A program made the translations under genes and the position numbers. Below the pieces are notes generated by a model. It was not told where the DNA came from and searched no databases. It was given only the letters and a program-made list of their open reading frames with translations. A stretch of DNA of 64,000 nt from JAIRVZ01 sp031553755. GTDB lineage: Bacteria > Bacteroidota > Bacteroidia > Bacteroidales > Azobacteroidaceae. The DNA is taken from assembly GCA_031553755.1 (NCBI GenBank), contig JAVBKZ010000021.1:134193-198192 (forward strand), given 5' to 3'. Every line of letters begins with the position of its first letter. Position 1 is the stretch's first letter. This document shows, in pieces, positions 46,924-56,268 of this stretch.

Positions 46924-47922
46924 TTATTTTACAAACTTGGCAGTTTCGATTTGATTGTTTGATTTCACTTTTACAACATAAACGCCTTTTCCGGATACAT
47001 TGGCATTCACTTTGTTGGCTCCTTCAGAACAAGCAACAGTCTGTTGGCTAAGTAATTGTCCTGAAACGTTGTAAACGGAAATTTCGGTGGCAGAAGCTAC
47101 TTGAGAGATGAAAGATACTTCGGCTAAATCTCCATTAACATTTACATTCAGACTTCCTGAAGCGATAGTCGCGTTTTTAATGCTTGTTGTTTCACCACTT
47201 TTGAAATGAATGGTAATATCGTCAATCAATACAGTATAAGGATAGGTTTCCGGGGTTCCGTAACCTCTTACAGGACTGATGGCGATACCCACGATTTCTT
47301 TGTATGTGGTTGGTTTATAATAATTGTCTAATTTGGCAGCGCCATAATTTTCCGCATTGAAAGCATATTCTACTTCGTCCCATTGTTGTTGATGGTCGAT
47401 ATTTCTATTATCCGAAGGTAACAAAACACCGTTAACAGCCCACGGATTTATGTCGGTAGCCGCACCTCCGGCATTGTCGGTTCCGTATTGAGCATAAGTA
47501 CCTTGCAACTCACCGTTATTGTCGTAATATTGTCCATTCCATGTAAGTAGCAATTTTACAGAAGGATTGCTTGATCTTTCATAAGGAGTTGTTTCGTAAT
47601 ATTTTACGGTAACTTTTGTAATGGAGTCATTTTCCAAACCGGCGAGAGGAATCGGAGTATCTAATTTAAATTTGAATCCCTGCCATTGTAATTGTCCGTT
47701 TACATCATTAAATTTCAACACCTTGTTGCTGGTATTTCTTCCGGTTTTGGAAGGATTGTCAACTACTACCGCATCGTCAAATCTTGTTTGCCAACCATCG
47801 TTACAGTATTTTGTAATGGTGGCGGGAAGTCCGTTTTCAAAATTAAACGTGATAGGGTCTTTGGCATTGGCAACAGTTATACTTGCCACGCATACTAATA
47901 AAAGTAAAAAATTCTTTTTCAT
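46924..47922 (-). CDS. Secreted glycan-binding-like module protein, T9SS-tagged
   Basis: The protein has 332 residues with a signal peptide ending at VANA. One module (about 22-235) shares ITFNFENGLPATI, VVDNPSKTGRNTSNKVLKF and the strand YTVLIDDITIHF with module A of the GH29 and LamG/GH29-like proteins. A T9SS type A tail follows (SVYN-type strand EISVYNVSGQLLSQQ, ending KFVK). No catalytic residues are visible. It is probably a surface carbohydrate-binding protein, taking the place that surface glycan-binding lipoproteins occupy in Sus-like loci. It lies between the sulfatase and the GH144-type lipoprotein. Confidence 0.7.
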   Translation of the reverse strand: MKKNFLLLLVCVASITVANAKDPITFNFENGLPATITKYCNDGWQTRFDDAVVVDNPSKTGRNTSNKVLKFNDVNGQLQWQGFKFKLDTPIPLAGLENDSITKVTVKYYETTPYERSSNPSVKLLLTWNGQYYDNNGELQGTYAQYGTDNAGGAATDINPWAVNGVLLPSDNRNIDHQQQWDEVEYAFNAENYGAAKLDNYYKPTTYKEIVGIAISPVRGYGTPETYPYTVLIDDITIHFKSGETTSIKNATIASGSLNVNVNGDLAEVSFISQVASATEISVYNVSGQLLSQQTVACSEGANKVNANVSGKGVYVVKVKSNNQIETAKFVK

Positions 47923-47955
47923 ACGATTTACATTTTTTTGAGTTAATAATAATTA

Positions 47956-48009
47956 TAGTTGACAAGTAGACAAGCTTGTTAACTTGTCAACTCGTTTACT
48001 TGTTTACTA
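47956..48009. repeat. Compact octamer palindrome bounded by TAGT/ACTA
   Basis: The element starts TAGTTGACAAGTAGACAAG, turns at AAGCTT with no spacer, and ends GTTTACTA. The right edge overlaps the TAG stop codon (48007-48009) of the GH144-type lipoprotein gene. It is the cleanest complete copy of the family in the window (54 bases). Confidence 0.85.
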
Positions 48010-49698
48010 ATTTAATCTGACATTCATATTGGCAATTTTTCCTTCGGCAGCCATGGAAACGGTGAATTTTCCGCTGTTCATATCTTTTTCTTTTTCGAAT
48101 TGAAGGATATTTTCACCTGCCTTGGCTTGCAGTGTCAATGTTTTTACGGTTTTTCCTCCTGAATTGCGGAAAGTGAATGTTACTTCTCCCGCATTTTTCA
48201 TGAAGAAAGGAATTTCATATTTCCCTGTATCGGGATGACGAACAATATCCAACGCATCAATGACGTAATCGGAGCCCGATTTAACCACTTGCGGAACCGA
48301 TAGATAAAAACCGGTTTCGTAATTCGGCATCGAAATTCCGGCTTTTGTCAGAGCGCTTTGTATTTCTGGAGCTTGCATAAATAATTTCCACAACAATCCG
48401 GTGCGATAGTTTTCAACCATACATACGATTGTCAACTGGTCGATTGACAGATAATCTTTCGGTTTTCCATCGCTCATTCCCTGCGAAGAAACCCAATCAT
48501 ATTTCAAGCTGTAAGCATCGAAAGGTCCGCAATTTCCCCATAAGGTTGATTTTTTAGCATATAAATTTCTTAATACCTGAAATGAGTAATATGGAGTATA
48601 CGGCATGGATGACAAAGCTGCTGTAGGAGCAAGTATTCCTTTGTCATTCAATGGGTCGTGAGCGGCATAACCATCTTTTCCATAAGAAGCGGTTAATCCC
48701 CAGTCGGTTGCCGAATATTTATTTTCTGCCGGCGCTTCATAAACACAATAACCACGGTTTGACATCGTATGATTTATGTTTCTTACAAAATATCCTTTTT
48801 TGACAAAATTGTCGCCCATTTTTCTTCCGTCCAAACCGACAAAGGAATAGTGAGAGAAGAATAATGGTCCGCCGTAGTTTTTGCTGGCTGCTTCCATGGT
48901 GTATCCTGCGCCCGATTTTGGTTGATAACCTGTTGTTGAGGTCCATCCATCGTAAGCAATCCTATTGATAGAATGAGTAGGAGAAGCCAATGCGAGGATG
49001 TAAGTAACAAAACATTCGTTGAATCCGGTGATTTTCAGGTTTTTCGAAAATCCGTAGTTCGGACTCCAATGCCAAAGCAAGTAATTGTTATTATTTCTGT
49101 ACCAATCCCAATTAACACCTTCCCATATTTGATTGATTTTGTTGCGAAGTATTTCTTCCGCGCCTGTACCGTTGAAATATTCACGGGCAATTAATAAGCC
49201 CTCAATTAGGAAAGAAGTTTCTACGATATCTCCGCCGTCATCATCCGAACTGAATGGAACGGTTTTTCCTGTTGCACCTTTGTACCAATGAGAAAAAGCG
49301 CCTTTATACTTATCGGCTTTCAAGAGGAAATCAACCATTCTGGTCATGCGTTCCACGCCTTGTTCGCGGGTGATAAATCCACGTTCTACACCTACTGGTA
49401 TTGCTGCGATTCCGAATCCAGAACCTCCGATAGTGATATTTCCTGTTGAAGGAAGGCGTTCAGGAGCCAAACCTGAGTTTGGTTCATTACTTGTCCAGAT
49501 ATATTGAAACGCGTCTTTTTGAAGAGTATTCAATAAATTTCGGTCATTCAGATAATCAGTATCCTGAACGTATTCTTCTCCATTGTCGTCATCATCATCA
49601 TCACCACCGGTATTGGCCGGACTGTCGTCCCCGCATGAAGACAGACAAAAACATGAAAGGAAAACGATAGCGTTTATGTAATAAAATTTCTTTTTCAT
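48007..49698 (-). CDS. GH144-type beta-1,2-glucanase candidate, lipoprotein
   Basis: The protein has 563 residues. The lipobox LSSC acylates Cys22; it is followed by an acidic linker (GGDDDDDDNGEEY), whose charge resembles surface-export signals of Bacteroidota lipoproteins. The catalytic domain matches the Glycoamylase/GH144 pattern: DAFQYIWTSNEPNSGLAPER, GSGFGIAAIPVGVERGFITR, KGAFSHWYKGATG and GGDIVETSFLIEGLL. It would cleave beta-1,2-glucan at the cell surface before uptake by the adjacent SusC/SusD. A C-terminal beta domain of about 100 residues follows, with no T9SS tail. It is paralogous to 41064-42764, and its stop codon is part of an octamer repeat. Confidence 0.85.
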   Translation of the reverse strand: MKKKFYYINAIVFLSCFCLSSCGDDSPANTGGDDDDDDNGEEYVQDTDYLNDRNLLNTLQKDAFQYIWTSNEPNSGLAPERLPSTGNITIGGSGFGIAAIPVGVERGFITREQGVERMTRMVDFLLKADKYKGAFSHWYKGATGKTVPFSSDDDGGDIVETSFLIEGLLIAREYFNGTGAEEILRNKINQIWEGVNWDWYRNNNNYLLWHWSPNYGFSKNLKITGFNECFVTYILALASPTHSINRIAYDGWTSTTGYQPKSGAGYTMEAASKNYGGPLFFSHYSFVGLDGRKMGDNFVKKGYFVRNINHTMSNRGYCVYEAPAENKYSATDWGLTASYGKDGYAAHDPLNDKGILAPTAALSSMPYTPYYSFQVLRNLYAKKSTLWGNCGPFDAYSLKYDWVSSQGMSDGKPKDYLSIDQLTIVCMVENYRTGLLWKLFMQAPEIQSALTKAGISMPNYETGFYLSVPQVVKSGSDYVIDALDIVRHPDTGKYEIPFFMKNAGEVTFTFRNSGGKTVKTLTLQAKAGENILQFEKEKDMNSGKFTVSMAAEGKIANMNVRLN

Positions 49699-49715
49699 TG
49701 TAAATTGTCTTAAAT

Positions 49716-49845
49716 GAATGGGAGTTACAGGAAGTTAAACGAAGTCTTATGGAGTTATACGAATGGATATGACCTATTAAAGCAGGTGTTCGCATTCTTA
49801 TAACTTCTTATAACTCCCTGTAACTCCGTTTAACTTCCATTTTCA
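49716..49845. repeat. Decamer inverted repeat, GGAGTTA family (second copy)
   Basis: The left arm (49720-49765) holds GGAGTTACAG, GAAGTTAAAC and GGAGTTATAC. The right arm (49791-49845) carries the reverse complement (ATAACTCCCTGTAACTCC). The spacer is about 25 bases. It fills the gap between SusD and the GH144-type lipoprotein gene. Confidence 0.8.
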
Positions 49846-49875
49846 TTGTTCTCTAATTTGATCAAAAGTCTAAAC

Positions 49876-51381
49876 TCAATATCCCGGATTTTGCGTTAAA
49901 TGATAATTCGATTTGATGATTTGCAGGCTCGGAATCGGAAGATATTCGTGTTTCCCTTTTTTCCATTTCGGAGCCAAAACAGTTTCTGCCAATCCCCAAC
50001 GAACCAAGTCGAAATAACGTTCAGATTCGAGCGCGAATTCAATTCTCCGTTCCTGTTGAATTTTACTCATCAATTCGTTCGGGTCGGTTGTCGTTACTTT
50101 GGGAAGAATCGAAGAGTCAGTACCTCTGGCACGAGCGCGAACCATTTCCAGATAAGTTAACGCTTCATCTATTTTATCGGGAGTACCGATTTTAACAGCG
50201 GCTTCGGCAGCAATCAAAACCACATCCGAATATCTCATCAAACGAATGTTAATCCATCCGCCATAAGGTCTTGTAGGATGTGCAGTTCTTTCGTCTTTCC
50301 ATGAATACGCTTTTTTATTGTAGTAATTGGGACGTCCTGTTATTTTGGGAACTACTTGCCCGTCTTCCAATGTTTCTCCGGCCGTGATGATTGTCGCTTT
50401 TTTGCGCGGGTCATTGGGTTCGTACGCAGCCAATAAAGTCGCGCCGGGGACATTCAATCCAAGTCCCAAATCCAGTTCCGGATTTCCCCGGATTCCTTGC
50501 GATTGCGCCCATTCGGAAGAAATATCCGAATAGTTTTGTATACTTGAACATTGGATTTCGAAAATGGATTCGGGCCCGTTTTCTTTCGACTCAGTCCATA
50601 TTTGATTATAAGGTGTGGATAAATTGTATTGATTTGATTCTATTACGGCTTTGGCCATGTTGTAGGCTTCCTGCCATTTTCCACGATACAAATACACTTT
50701 TGCCAGATAAGCTTGCGCCGCGCCTTGAGTGGCTCTTCCTGCCCAAGAGCTGCTCCATCCGCTTTTCAGGGGAAGAATACCGATGGCATATTGGAAATCC
50801 TGTTCGATGAAATTGTATGTTTCATCAACAGATTTGCGGTTAAATAAAACAGCTGTATCGGCTGTTATTTTATCTACGATAGGCATTCCTCCGTAACAAC
50901 GCACCAAATCGAAGTAAAGCAGTCCGCGTAAGAAACGAGATTCGGCCACAACCAATTCTTTGGCTGATTGGTCTTCCGGGTTTACAAAAAGAGAATCTGC
51001 AAATTCAATTGATTTAGTGGCTCTTTCCGTAAGTCCGACAGCGGTTTGGTAAAAGTTATTAATCGCTCCGTTTGAGGGAGTAAAGGTAAAATTATCCAAT
51101 TCCGAGATATTGGGAGAATCGGTAGGCGTGCTTCCTTTTTCGGCATCGTCTGACCTGATACTGAATATTCCGAGGTATGGAGTTGACGAATATCCGAAAG
51201 CTCTCATTCCCGCATACGTATCGAAAAGTAATCCCGATGCCAATTCCGCTTTTTCCTCATCATTCAAGTCTTCCAATCTTTTTTTATCATAAGGCAATCT
51301 GTCAAGGAAATCGCTGCAAGAAACCATGCACAAAACCATAAACAGAAAGATGATATATGTTGCTTTATTTTTTGTTTTCAT
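49876..51381 (-). CDS. SusD/RagB-family surface glycan-binding lipoprotein
   Basis: The protein has 501 residues. The lipobox MVSC places the lipid on Cys22, followed by SDFLDRLPYDK, the usual SusD N-terminus. Helical repeats follow with SRFLRGLLYFDLVRCYGGMP and AYLAKVYLYRGKWQEAYN. The C-terminal part has VVLIAAEAAVK, ERRIEFALESERYFDLVRWG and the ending LTQNPGY. SusD proteins cap the SusC barrel and bind oligosaccharides. It starts 29 bases after the SusC stop, in the standard order. Confidence 0.95.
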   Translation of the reverse strand: MKTKNKATYIIFLFMVLCMVSCSDFLDRLPYDKKRLEDLNDEEKAELASGLLFDTYAGMRAFGYSSTPYLGIFSIRSDDAEKGSTPTDSPNISELDNFTFTPSNGAINNFYQTAVGLTERATKSIEFADSLFVNPEDQSAKELVVAESRFLRGLLYFDLVRCYGGMPIVDKITADTAVLFNRKSVDETYNFIEQDFQYAIGILPLKSGWSSSWAGRATQGAAQAYLAKVYLYRGKWQEAYNMAKAVIESNQYNLSTPYNQIWTESKENGPESIFEIQCSSIQNYSDISSEWAQSQGIRGNPELDLGLGLNVPGATLLAAYEPNDPRKKATIITAGETLEDGQVVPKITGRPNYYNKKAYSWKDERTAHPTRPYGGWINIRLMRYSDVVLIAAEAAVKIGTPDKIDEALTYLEMVRARARGTDSSILPKVTTTDPNELMSKIQQERRIEFALESERYFDLVRWGLAETVLAPKWKKGKHEYLPIPSLQIIKSNYHLTQNPGY

Positions 51382-51410
51382 GTGACTTTTGTTTTTTAAT
51401 ATATTGTAAA

Positions 51411-54400
51411 TCAGAAAGATAAATTAACTCCGAATGTAACCGTTGAAGGTAAAGGATAAACAGTTCCATCATCCACACCTTGTTTGAGAGGGTCGTTAAC
51501 TTTGAGTTCGGGTGTCCATCCACTGTATGAAGTAATCGTAAAAAGATTCTGAGCATTCACATAGAAACGGCAACCGGTAAGTTTGATTTTTGAAATCGCA
51601 TTTTGGGGTAACTTATATCCCAATTGAATGTTCCGTAATCTCAAATAGGAACCGTTTTCCAAGAAAAAATCAGAAGTTCTGTAGTTCTCCGAACGTTTTC
51701 CTTGCAATGACAAAATCGGATAAGTATCGGAAGTTCCTTCTCCATGCCAACGGCCCATCCATCCTTCCTGAAAATTGCGGGCAGTATCGCCTCCCGGATA
51801 TTTAGTCGCGTTGTAGATTTTATTTCCGGCAACTCCGGCAAAATCAAAGGTTAAATCAAATCCTTTGTATTCGGCTCCCATATTAAAACCGTAAGAAAAC
51901 GGTGCAAAATACGAACCCAGGTTTATTCGGTCTAAATCATCAATGGTACCGTCTCCATGAACATCTTCAATCCGGAAATCTCCGGGTTTGGCATCAGGTT
52001 GAATCAATTTGGTGACTCCGTTTTCATCCGTGAAAACATGCGCGTCAATTTCCTCTTGATTTTGGAAGATACCATTTACTTTATATCCGAAGTAATGGGC
52101 GATGGTTTCTCCTTCTACTGTTCGACAAAGGATATCCCGGCTGTCGCTGACTGTCAGACTCGGAGCATTTTCGGGAATATCGGTTACTTCGTTGTTTATA
52201 TACGAAAAATTACCGCCGATACTGTATTTCACTTCTCCTATTTTATCCTGCCAATTAATACTGAATTCTATTCCTTTATTGACCATGGAACCTCCATTAA
52301 TGGGAGAATATGTCTTTACACCCGGTACTTTTTGTGGATAAATCAAAAAATCCGAAGCAGTTCTTTTAAATACTCCGATTTCAGTATTTAATCTGTGATT
52401 CAACATAACGGCTTCTACTCCGATATCTGTACCTATCATTTTTTCCCATCTCAAATCGGATGCGACATAAGTTGCAGGGAGTACATAATATTGTGTGAGG
52501 CCTGTACCGAAAACGGCATAATTGTTTCTTCCTGCATAATCGTATTGTTCATACGCTCCGATAGGATTATCGTTTCCTTGTATTCCCCAACTGCCTTTTA
52601 GTTTAAGGAAATCAAGCCATGTTTTAGTTGATTCCATAAAGTTTTCTTCGCTGATGTTCCAAGCTAAACCAACGGAAGGAAAATATCCCCACTGATTTGT
52701 GGTGGAAAATTTGGAAGAAGCATCTGCACGGAATGTAGCGCTAAGGATGTATTTGCGTTGAAATTCATAATTCAAACGAGCAATGGCAGAAACCTGTGCA
52801 ATTTCCGATTTACCGTCGTTATTATCCATCGTAGAACGGGAACCCCACAATAACATCTGATATCTTTCATCTACTCTGGGCTCAGTGCCGATAGTATCTC
52901 TCGAAGCGTTGAAATTTTCATTCCCTCTGTAAGCGGTTGTAAATCCACCCATTACCTTCAAATGATGGTCTTTATTAAAGGTGTTTTCGTAAGTCAGGTA
53001 ATTTTCTGTTTGGGCAATAATCGCTTCGCTCATATTCCTGTTGAGACTGCTGCTGAGACTGCGTTGAGAACCATCGAGTTCATATTGTTCCTGATATTTT
53101 TTTCCCTGGTTGATTCGGGCATCCACATAACCGGCCGACCGGAAAGTCAGTTTGTCTAAAATGGTAAATTCCGTATATAAATTTCCTACCATGCGATAAT
53201 ATTTCAAATGATTATCGTGCGCTCCGATATTCATTTTAGCTACCGGGTTTCCGATATTGCTTTGTATGTTTCTATCCGGCATCATATAAGTACCATCATC
53301 ATTATAAGGTTTATAAGTAGGCATTGACCAAACGGCATTTTGCAGAATCCCATCGTAAGAATTGTTGGTTATGTTTTGATAAGCGTAACTCAAAGCGGCG
53401 CTTCCGCCGAGTTTCCACCATTTAAAAATTTTGAAATCGTCATTGAAACGGGCGGTTATCCGTTGATAATTATCGTCTTTCACAACGCCGTCTTGCGTAA
53501 AATAACTCAAACTGAAAAAGGCATTGTTTTTATCGCTTGCGCTTGATACGTTCATGGAAACGCTCGAAATAGGAGCGGTTCGTGTTACTTCATCCACCCA
53601 GTTGGTTCCGGGTCCTTCTATTTGAGGATACCATTGTATATACGGTTTTTCAGGGTCTGCTCTGTCTAACGCTTCGTTCATTAACCGTTCGTTGAGCAAC
53701 ATGGTAAATCCATCTCCGTTTGTCAGGCTAACTTTATCCGAATTCATGATTTTTTGAAATCCGGTGTAAGCATCGAAATTAACTTTTGTTTTACCTTGCT
53801 CGGCTTTTTTGGTTGTAATAATGATAATCCCGTTGGCTCCTTGAATCCCGAACATGGCTAATGAAGAAGCATCTTTCAGCACTTCCACTGAAGCGATGTC
53901 GGTCGGATTCAAAAAATCTATATTGTCAATCAGAATACCGTCAACCAAATACTTTGGATTGGCGTCTTTCATGGAACCAACTCCACGTAGTCTGATTTGA
54001 GGAGCAGAGCCGGCCGGTCCCGCATTAGTAACACTCAATCCGGGAACTTTTCCCTGTAATCCGGAAAGAGCTGATTGAGAAGGGGTACTTTTGATATCGT
54101 CTCCACGTACAGAAACAATAGAACCCGTCAGGTCTCTTTTTTTTGCAGTTCCGAAACCGATGGCAACTACTTCATCGAGCATTTGAGAATCAGGTGTCAT
54201 CTGTACATCGATTAAAGTTTTACCATTTACTTGAACTTCGTGTTCTGTCATACCTAAGTATGAAAAGGCCAATTTTCCATTTTCGGTAATAGAAATAGAA
54301 TAATGGCCATCTATATCGGTTACGGTTCCTTTGTTAGCTCCTTTAACTTGAACCGAAACGCCAATCAAGGCTTCTCCCGATGTCTTGTCAGTAACTGTTC

Positions 54401-54482
54401 CGGTTACAGTAATGGATTGTTGAGCTTGTACTTGCCAAGTCAGGCAAAAACAGGAAAATAAGAAAAGAATTAATTTCTTCAT
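51411..54482 (-). CDS. SusC/RagA-family TonB-dependent transporter
   Basis: The protein has 1023 residues with a signal peptide. A carboxypeptidase-D-like regulatory domain lies at about 25-105 (VTGTVTDKTSGEALIGVSV). The plug follows with VVAIGFGTAKKRDLTGSI, the LQGKVPGLSVTNAG segment, LRGVGSMKDANPKYLVDG and ASSLAMFGIQGANGIIII. The barrel extends to the terminal aromatic FGVNLSF. It imports oligosaccharides across the outer membrane using TonB energy. It is the first gene of the minus-strand cluster and has its own upstream promoter. It is the only SusC in the window despite the large enzyme set. Confidence 0.96.
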   Translation of the reverse strand: MKKLILFLFSCFCLTWQVQAQQSITVTGTVTDKTSGEALIGVSVQVKGANKGTVTDIDGHYSISITENGKLAFSYLGMTEHEVQVNGKTLIDVQMTPDSQMLDEVVAIGFGTAKKRDLTGSIVSVRGDDIKSTPSQSALSGLQGKVPGLSVTNAGPAGSAPQIRLRGVGSMKDANPKYLVDGILIDNIDFLNPTDIASVEVLKDASSLAMFGIQGANGIIIITTKKAEQGKTKVNFDAYTGFQKIMNSDKVSLTNGDGFTMLLNERLMNEALDRADPEKPYIQWYPQIEGPGTNWVDEVTRTAPISSVSMNVSSASDKNNAFFSLSYFTQDGVVKDDNYQRITARFNDDFKIFKWWKLGGSAALSYAYQNITNNSYDGILQNAVWSMPTYKPYNDDGTYMMPDRNIQSNIGNPVAKMNIGAHDNHLKYYRMVGNLYTEFTILDKLTFRSAGYVDARINQGKKYQEQYELDGSQRSLSSSLNRNMSEAIIAQTENYLTYENTFNKDHHLKVMGGFTTAYRGNENFNASRDTIGTEPRVDERYQMLLWGSRSTMDNNDGKSEIAQVSAIARLNYEFQRKYILSATFRADASSKFSTTNQWGYFPSVGLAWNISEENFMESTKTWLDFLKLKGSWGIQGNDNPIGAYEQYDYAGRNNYAVFGTGLTQYYVLPATYVASDLRWEKMIGTDIGVEAVMLNHRLNTEIGVFKRTASDFLIYPQKVPGVKTYSPINGGSMVNKGIEFSINWQDKIGEVKYSIGGNFSYINNEVTDIPENAPSLTVSDSRDILCRTVEGETIAHYFGYKVNGIFQNQEEIDAHVFTDENGVTKLIQPDAKPGDFRIEDVHGDGTIDDLDRINLGSYFAPFSYGFNMGAEYKGFDLTFDFAGVAGNKIYNATKYPGGDTARNFQEGWMGRWHGEGTSDTYPILSLQGKRSENYRTSDFFLENGSYLRLRNIQLGYKLPQNAISKIKLTGCRFYVNAQNLFTITSYSGWTPELKVNDPLKQGVDDGTVYPLPSTVTFGVNLSF

Positions 54483-54596
54483 AAAATTACTGTGTTTTTA
54501 ATGATAATGTGATTCTATTAAAAAAAACTTTACATTTGTTTTAATTACAATTTTAAAATCTTTGTGTATTAATTCCGAATTGAAAAAATTGTAAAG

Positions 54597-54604
54597 CAAA
54601 GGTA
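54597..54604 (-). promoter_or_regulatory. -7 element of the SusC promoter
   Basis: On the minus strand TACCTTTG matches TAnnTTTG exactly. It would give a leader of about 105 bases before the SusC ATG at 54482. A TTG lies 15 bases upstream, closer than usual, so the -33 is not certain. Confidence 0.55.
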
Positions 54605-54927
54605 AAATCAGTTTTTTTTCAACGGATAAAAATGACTACCACAACAATACCACAACAATAATTTTTTTTAGAACGAGTACCCTACTTTTCCACCTTTTAA
54701 AATATTATTGTATTGTAATTCAATGTGATAAATGGCTATTTATTTTAGAACAAGGTAAGTGTAAAAATGGTTTAATGAAAATGCCAGGTGGTGAATGGTG
54801 AATACTAAGTAGTGAATTATGAGTTGTAAGTAGTAAGTTTTCAACTTTATTTTTTTTAGTTTTAATGATATAAAATAGTTAAATTGTTATTTCACGAACT
54901 GAATTTTTTTATCGAATGAATTTCCAT
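54605..54927. other. AT-rich divergent intergenic region between SusC and purD
   Basis: The 514-base gap between the divergent susC and purD genes has a promoter at each side. The middle is AT-rich. A single tract of the GTGAATGGTGAATAC type lies at about 54788-54835 (units such as TAGTGAAT and GTAAGTAG). It resembles another short-unit repeat but has no inverted partner. No small gene is supported. Confidence 0.5.
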
Positions 54928-54959
54928 TTTGGAATTTTCGAGCGAAAGCCGTACTTTTG
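54928..54959 (+). promoter_or_regulatory. Promoter of purD
   Basis: TTTG at 54928-54931, 20 bases, then TACTTTTG at 54952-54959: a full match to the Bacteroidota -33/-7 layout. The purD ATG follows 37 bases later. Confidence 0.75.
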
Positions 54960-54996
54960 GTAACAATTTTAGCAGCATTAAAACTATAATAATTAT

Positions 54997-56265
54997 ATGA
55001 ATATTCTTCTTTTAGGTTCAGGAGGTAGAGAACATGCTTTGGCTTGGAAAATGGCGCAAAGTTCCCAAACAAAAAAACTATTCATCGCGCCCGGAAACGC
55101 TGGAACATCACAAGTCGGAACAAACGTAGATATTAGAGTTACCGATTTTGAAAAAATCAAATCGTTTGTTGTTGAAAATCAGATAAATATGGTGGTTGTC
55201 GGACCAGAAGACCCTTTAGTAAAAGGTGTGTATGATTTTTTTAAGGCGGATGAATTATTAAAGAAAATTCCTGTAATTGGTCCTTCTAAAATCGGAGCTC
55301 AATTGGAAGGAAGTAAGGATTTTGCCAAAGCGTTTATGACGCGTCATAATATTCCGACTGCTCGTTACCTGAGTGTTACAAAAGAAAATATGCCGGAAGG
55401 CTTTTCTTTTCTACAATCTTTGAAGGCTCCTTATGTGTTGAAAGCGGATGGACTTGCTTTAGGAAAAGGTGTATTGATTATTGATAATTTGCCGGAGGCG
55501 GAACGTGAATTGGAAGCCATGCTTGGAGGAATGTTTGGAGAAGCGAGCCGGACGGTTGTTATTGAAGAATTCTTATCCGGAATAGAATGTTCCGTTTTTG
55601 TAATGACAGATGGCAATTCGTATAAAATTCTTCCCGAAGCCAAAGATTATAAGCGGATAGGAGAGGGTGATACAGGATTGAATACAGGAGGTATGGGAGC
55701 TGTTTCTCCGGTTCCTTTTGCCGATGCTGTTTTTATGAAAAAGGTAGAAGAACGGATTGTTATCCCTACTATCGAAGGTTTGAAAAAAGAAGATATAGAT
55801 TATAAAGGTTTTGTTTTCTTAGGATTGATCAATGTGGAAGGCGAACCAATGGTGATTGAATACAATTGCCGGATGGGTGATCCTGAAACCGAAGTTGTGA
55901 TGCTGCGTATTAAATCAGACTTTGTAGAATTGTTGCAAGGGGTAGCCGATGGAAATATCCGGGATAAAGAACTTGTTATTGATGAAAGGAGCGCCGTTGC
56001 CGTGATGTTGGTTTCCGGTGGCTATCCGGGAGATTATGAAAAGGGAAAACCCATACAAGGATTAAATAAAACAGAAGGAAGTATCGTTTTTCATGCCGGA
56101 ACTACTTTTAATGGTCAATCTGTAGTTACCAACGGCGGAAGAGTTATTGCTGTGAGTTCTTACGGAAAAAATAAAGCGGAAGCCTTGTCTTTGTCGTTTA
56201 AAAATGCGCGTATAATTGATTTTGAAGGAAAATATTTCCGTTCGGATATCGGATTTGATTTGTAA
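54997..56265 (+). CDS. purD: Phosphoribosylamine-glycine ligase (GARS)
   Basis: The protein has 422 residues. The N-terminal domain opens MNILLLGSGGREHALAWKM, the family signature. The ATP-grasp part shows GSKDFAKAFMTRHNIPTA, APYVLKADGLALGKGV, GIECSVFVMTDG and YNCRMGDPETEVV (metal-binding region). It makes glycinamide ribonucleotide in purine synthesis. The next gene (MATE) starts 3 bases after its stop, so the two are cotranscribed. Confidence 0.97.
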   Translation: MNILLLGSGGREHALAWKMAQSSQTKKLFIAPGNAGTSQVGTNVDIRVTDFEKIKSFVVENQINMVVVGPEDPLVKGVYDFFKADELLKKIPVIGPSKIGAQLEGSKDFAKAFMTRHNIPTARYLSVTKENMPEGFSFLQSLKAPYVLKADGLALGKGVLIIDNLPEAERELEAMLGGMFGEASRTVVIEEFLSGIECSVFVMTDGNSYKILPEAKDYKRIGEGDTGLNTGGMGAVSPVPFADAVFMKKVEERIVIPTIEGLKKEDIDYKGFVFLGLINVEGEPMVIEYNCRMGDPETEVVMLRIKSDFVELLQGVADGNIRDKELVIDERSAVAVMLVSGGYPGDYEKGKPIQGLNKTEGSIVFHAGTTFNGQSVVTNGGRVIAVSSYGKNKAEALSLSFKNARIIDFEGKYFRSDIGFDL

Positions 56266-56268
56266 AAA

